Below, in pieces: positions 39,501 through 42,688 of a stretch of DNA of 42,688 bases. Source of the DNA: Eubacteriales Family XIII. Incertae Sedis bacterium (GTDB lineage: Bacteria; Bacillota; Clostridia; Peptostreptococcales; Anaerovoracaceae). The translations under genes were made by a program, and so were the position numbers. The notes under the pieces are model-generated. The model was not told the DNA's origin. It saw nothing but the letters and a program-made list of their open reading frames with translations, and ran no database searches. The DNA lies in assembly GCA_031266515.1 (NCBI GenBank), contig JAISAW010000146.1, forward strand, positions 1 through 42,688. Reading direction: 5' to 3'. The stretch's first letter is position 1. The number at the start of each line of letters is the position of its first letter.

Positions 39501-39554
39501 GGGTTTATCGAACAATAACATGTGAAAAATTGCATGTTATTGTTCGATAAGCCC
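39501..39554. repeat. 22-bp stem hairpin between permease and ATPase genes
   Basis: GGGTTTATCGAACAATAACATG-tgaaaaattg-CATGTTATTGTTCGATAAGCCC, one mismatch. Confidence 0.85.
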
Positions 39555-40214
39555 TTAGTCATAAATAGCGAATTTCTTCTCAAGTTTGTTGAAGATGATG
39601 GTGAAAAATCCAGTCATTATCAAATATATTATCATGGAAGGTATGTATACAAGCTGGCTCGCCTTGTTCGACGCTATCATCTTCGTCTGGAAAGTCAGGT
39701 CCGTCACGGCGATGATGGACACCAATGAGGTATCTTTCAACACCATGATGAATTCGTTGCAGATCGGCGGTATCATCCGCCGGTAGGCCTGCGGGATGAT
39801 GACCAGGCGCATGGCCTGGACGTATGACAGCCCGAGTGTGCGGCTGGCTTCCATCTGGCCTTTGTCTATCGACTCTATCGCGGCCCTGATGATCTCCGCC
39901 AGATACGCGGCCACATTCAGCGAAAACGCGATGAACGCCGCCATGAACCTGCTTTTGATCGTGAAAGCGGGGACGAGGTTTGGCAAGGCGTAATATATGA
40001 AAAACAATTGCATCAACAGCGGGGTCCCCCTGAAAAAGAATACATACGCTGAAGAAGGGTACTTCAAATACGGTTTGTGCGATATCTTTCCGAGCGCTAA
40101 AAATATGCTTATGGCAAGCGCGGCAAACACTGACGTCACAGTCAGCGCAAGCGTCCAGCCCGACGCCCTGACGAGCGCAGGCATCCAGTTTATTATTTGT
40201 TCTATGGCATTCAT
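39555..40214 (-). CDS. Polar amino-acid ABC transporter permease
   Basis: FFFRGTPLLMQLFFIYYALP, EIIRAAIESIDKGQMEASRTLGLSYVQAMRLVIIPQAYRRMIPP. Confidence 0.96.
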   Translation of the reverse strand: MNAIEQIINWMPALVRASGWTLALTVTSVFAALAISIFLALGKISHKPYLKYPSSAYVFFFRGTPLLMQLFFIYYALPNLVPAFTIKSRFMAAFIAFSLNVAAYLAEIIRAAIESIDKGQMEASRTLGLSYVQAMRLVIIPQAYRRMIPPICNEFIMVLKDTSLVSIIAVTDLTFQTKMIASNKASQLVYIPSMIIYLIMTGFFTIIFNKLEKKFAIYD

Positions 40215-40226
40215 GCTGTCTCACGC

Positions 40227-40257
40227 GCAGGGAAACCCGACGGGGCGGGTTCCCTGC
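40227..40257. other. Strong hairpin between SBP and permease genes
   Basis: GCAGGGAAACCCG (40227-40239)/CGGGTTCCCTGC (40246-40257), one bulge. Confidence 0.65.
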
Positions 40258-40357
40258 GTTCTATTTATATTCCTGTTTGTGTTCTTTTATATTGTAGTAT
40301 CTTGCAGCTTGCAGTGCGAACAGGCTCTTTCATACTGCGGTGCAATATGGGCCGTCT

Positions 40358-41215
40358 CTACGCTTCCGAGCCAATCGCGCTTTTCGTGACGATGCAAAGC
40401 GCGTTGCTGACGTATGGCTTGGTCAGGATATATTTCTCCTGGCGCTCGGGAGTGATCGAGACGGACGAGGCTATGATGTCATACTGGCCTCTTTCAAGGC
40501 CGGCGAAAATGCCGTCCCACGCAGTGTTTACGAACTCGACCTCAAGCCCGAACAGTTCGCCGAGCTTCTTCGCGAACTCTATATCAAACCCTATGTAAGT
40601 CTGCCCGTCGTCAGTCGTGTATTCCATCGGGGGATATCCGACTTCCGAGCCTACTGTCAATTTGCCGGGGGTGACCGTGGCGAAACCCGTCGGGATTTCA
40701 GGCAGCTCTTTCACATCCCTCACGCCTTCAGTGAGGTTTGTCCCAAACTCCTTGTTCGCAAGTGCTTCCATTTCGCCTGTGAAGTAGAGGGTGTCGATAC
40801 CTGCCTCTACCGCAGCAGCGAGCTCTGTGTTGCCTTTCGCGATGCAGATCCCCATGGGCTCCCCTTCTTCGTTGGTCCATGTGACCTCGTATTCGTCGCT
40901 GTCCCTTGTGTAGTAAGACGCTACCACATTGTCAACATAGACAGCTTCGACGCGGTCAAGCAGCAGGTCGTCAAAGCACTGTATCACCTTTTCGTACTCG
41001 TGCACTTCGATGCTGCCGTCGCCTTCCTCATTCATCTCGTTGATCGCATCGGCGGCGGTTGTGGCAGTCTGGACAGCGACGCTGCGGCCCGCAAAATCAG
41101 CAGGCGATGTGATCTGGGCTTTTTCCTCCCCGCCTCCGCCTCCTCCGCTGCACGACGCAAGGGTAAGCGTCGCGACCATCAAGACTGCGATAAGTATTGC
41201 TATTTTCCTCTTCAT
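40358..41215 (-). CDS. Polar amino-acid ABC transporter substrate-binding lipoprotein, apparently circularly permuted
   Basis: Lipobox LASC. SBP family-3 C-terminal half (SPADFAGRSVAVQTATTAADAI...GICIAKGNTELAAAVEAGIDTL) precedes the N-terminal half (GKLTVGSEVGYPPMEYTTDDGQTYIGFDIEFAKKLGELFGLEVEFVNTAWDGIFAGLERGQYDIIASSVSITPERQEKYILTKPYV). Confidence 0.9.
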   Translation of the reverse strand: MKRKIAILIAVLMVATLTLASCSGGGGGGEEKAQITSPADFAGRSVAVQTATTAADAINEMNEEGDGSIEVHEYEKVIQCFDDLLLDRVEAVYVDNVVASYYTRDSDEYEVTWTNEEGEPMGICIAKGNTELAAAVEAGIDTLYFTGEMEALANKEFGTNLTEGVRDVKELPEIPTGFATVTPGKLTVGSEVGYPPMEYTTDDGQTYIGFDIEFAKKLGELFGLEVEFVNTAWDGIFAGLERGQYDIIASSVSITPERQEKYILTKPYVSNALCIVTKSAIGSEA

Positions 41216-41298
41216 CAGTTGGCTCCTCCAATCACGCTCAAACAGATAAATTAGTAGTTCCTGCTTTTCGGGTAGTTGACCTGAAAATTAGATTCTTA

Positions 41299-41327
41299 AT
41301 TATATGCGATAAATGTACGCCGTGCAA
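41299..41327 (-). promoter_or_regulatory. Candidate promoter for the ABC transporter operon
   Basis: Minus strand TTGCAC (41327-41322), 17-bp spacer, TATAAT (41304-41299). Confidence 0.55.
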
Positions 41328-41394
41328 TGACGTTCGACACGAAAACGACGCGGAAATACCATAAAAATGTCATGGATGCCCGTAAATCACGTAA

Positions 41395-41431
41395 AAACGG
41401 CCGCACGCATGTCGCACGAGGCCGTTTTTTT
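41395..41431 (-). terminator. Rho-independent-type terminator, also U-rich on the + strand
   Basis: AAAACGGCC...GGCCGTTTTTTT around a GC-rich hairpin, downstream of the lipoprotein gene. Confidence 0.75.
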
Positions 41432-41478
41432 GTAGTTCGCCCGAAACTATCGCCGGGCTGCCAGCCCTGTCAATCCCG

Positions 41479-42231
41479 TCAGGCTGTCATCTCCTGATAG
41501 CTGCTCAGGTCGGCAGGGAAGTCTATCGTGATCCCTCCAATCTTGATATTGCCCATTTTGGTCTTCATCACCGTCTTTACATTTGTGCCTCCGATGGCCA
41601 TGTCAAATGTCATGTCCACCGAGTACTCCTGGATATTGCCGTCAGCATCGACAACCACAACGACGGTCGCATCGCCGAAATTCATATCAGGGCTTCTGCT
41701 TTCGCCTTCCTGGGCGAGGGCTTTGTTTACCTGGTCTTTGAAGGCGTCGCCCTTCACAACAAGCGTGGCTTTTTTGCCGCCGCTGGCGTCCTCCACCTTG
41801 GATGACTTCACGCTGCTTTTTGCAAAACTCTCGATCTTTGCTGACGCTCCTGACATAGCCTGTTCCGCGCTGAGCGCCTGCTTGAATTTACTGCCCATCA
41901 TTTCCATATACGCAAAACCGTCTTTGTAATACATGGTCAAATTGTTCTTCTGTCCTAATGAGTCCATCGCCGCCTGCATGTGCACTTGAATCTTGCCGCC
42001 ACTGCCTACCACCGATATGGGCCCTTCCATCGAGATGTTCATGTCACCGTCATTGAGGGCTTCTCTGGTCATCTTCATATCCAGAGTGAAGTCCATGCTG
42101 ACCGATTCGGCACCGTTGATCTTGTTTGCGGCTTCCTCATAAATCTTGTAAGCCCCTCCATCACTGCCGCCGCAAGCCGTAAAGGCAAGCACCATCGCAA
42201 ATAAAAGGATTACAGCCAATACCTTTTTCAT
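41479..42231 (-). CDS. Lipoprotein of unknown function (LppX/LolA-like beta-rich candidate)
   Basis: Start re-assigned to MKKVLAVILLFAMVLAFTACGGSDGG (lipobox FTAC). The body includes SVSMDFTLDMKMT and GNIQEYSVDMTFDM. Confidence 0.8.
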   Translation of the reverse strand: MKKVLAVILLFAMVLAFTACGGSDGGAYKIYEEAANKINGAESVSMDFTLDMKMTREALNDGDMNISMEGPISVVGSGGKIQVHMQAAMDSLGQKNNLTMYYKDGFAYMEMMGSKFKQALSAEQAMSGASAKIESFAKSSVKSSKVEDASGGKKATLVVKGDAFKDQVNKALAQEGESRSPDMNFGDATVVVVVDADGNIQEYSVDMTFDMAIGGTNVKTVMKTKMGNIKIGGITIDFPADLSSYQEMTA

Positions 42232-42364
42232 TTCCTCTCCTTCCCTTGTGAGATGCCTTCCCGGCGGAATGCCGCTGTAAATAATGCCAATGCTCACTTG
42301 ACTGGTCCCGAACGCCGAACCGCCGTCCGATACACGGGCCCGCCGCAGTATAGCCCCACAAAAC

Positions 42365-42405
42365 ATACTGCCGATGAAAATACCGTTTATTTTCATCGGC
42401 AGTAT
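42365..42405. other. Perfect 18-bp inverted repeat upstream of lipoprotein gene
   Basis: ATACTGCCGATGAAAATA-ccgtt-TATTTTCATCGGCAGTAT. Confidence 0.8.
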
Positions 42406-42688
42406 ATCACGCGCAAACCCTGTTTGCCCATGAAGGGTTAATCGAAAATTATCTATACTTAACCCATGGTCGATTGCCATAGTAAATGCGCCCCTGCGGA
42501 GAGCGAAGGGTTGTGTTAAGTCAGGCAAGCGCCTGTGTGCCATTTAATTGTGCAACCGGGGCTTCATCGCGGGGGGGGGTATCCCTGCCATACTCCCCCA
42601 TGGGGGAGCCGGCCGCATTTAGTCGTACAAGCCTTCGTTTTGGTGCAAAATATAAAAAGCGCCCTGCGCCCGTGCCATGCGCATAAAG

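Overview
The window holds about 30 supported protein-coding genes, almost all on the minus strand, that look like a bacterial (Firmicutes-like, inferred) chromosome. From left to right: (1) an orphan PemK/MazF-like toxin. (2) A glycogen/maltodextrin locus: malQ, a GH13 enzyme, glgP, a papain/C39-like cysteine-peptidase candidate, glgA, glgD, glgC, glgB, and a CPA1-type Na+/H+ antiporter. (3) argF, divergent from the antiporter. (4) A nucleoside/ribose salvage module: a LacI-ribokinase fusion regulator facing an operon of rbsK, nucleoside hydrolase and ECF transporter S, T, A and A'. (5) mscL, a membrane-anchored Ig-like protein, murE, purD, purH and a sirtuin. (6) A complete six-subunit Ech-type (group 4) [NiFe] hydrogenase followed by hypA. 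(7) An EamA transporter and a polar amino-acid ABC transporter. (8) A lipoprotein. The strongest candidate for something undescribed is the ABC substrate-binding protein at 40358-41215. Its two family-3 SBP halves are in swapped order: signal peptide, then C-terminal half, then N-terminal half, i.e. a natural circular permutation. Other notable items: the LacI-PfkB fusion with a non-canonical DTTGGAD kinase motif, with a consensus promoter and tandem 13-mers in front of the operon; a 158-bp MITE-like element with long TIRs and a 4-bp flanking duplication inside the glg operon; several small dispersed palindrome families; a low-complexity insertion in MalQ; and a cysteine-peptidase candidate overlapping glgA/glgP operon genes. 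No tRNA, rRNA or CRISPR array was recognised. All family calls are from reading motifs; no database search was possible.
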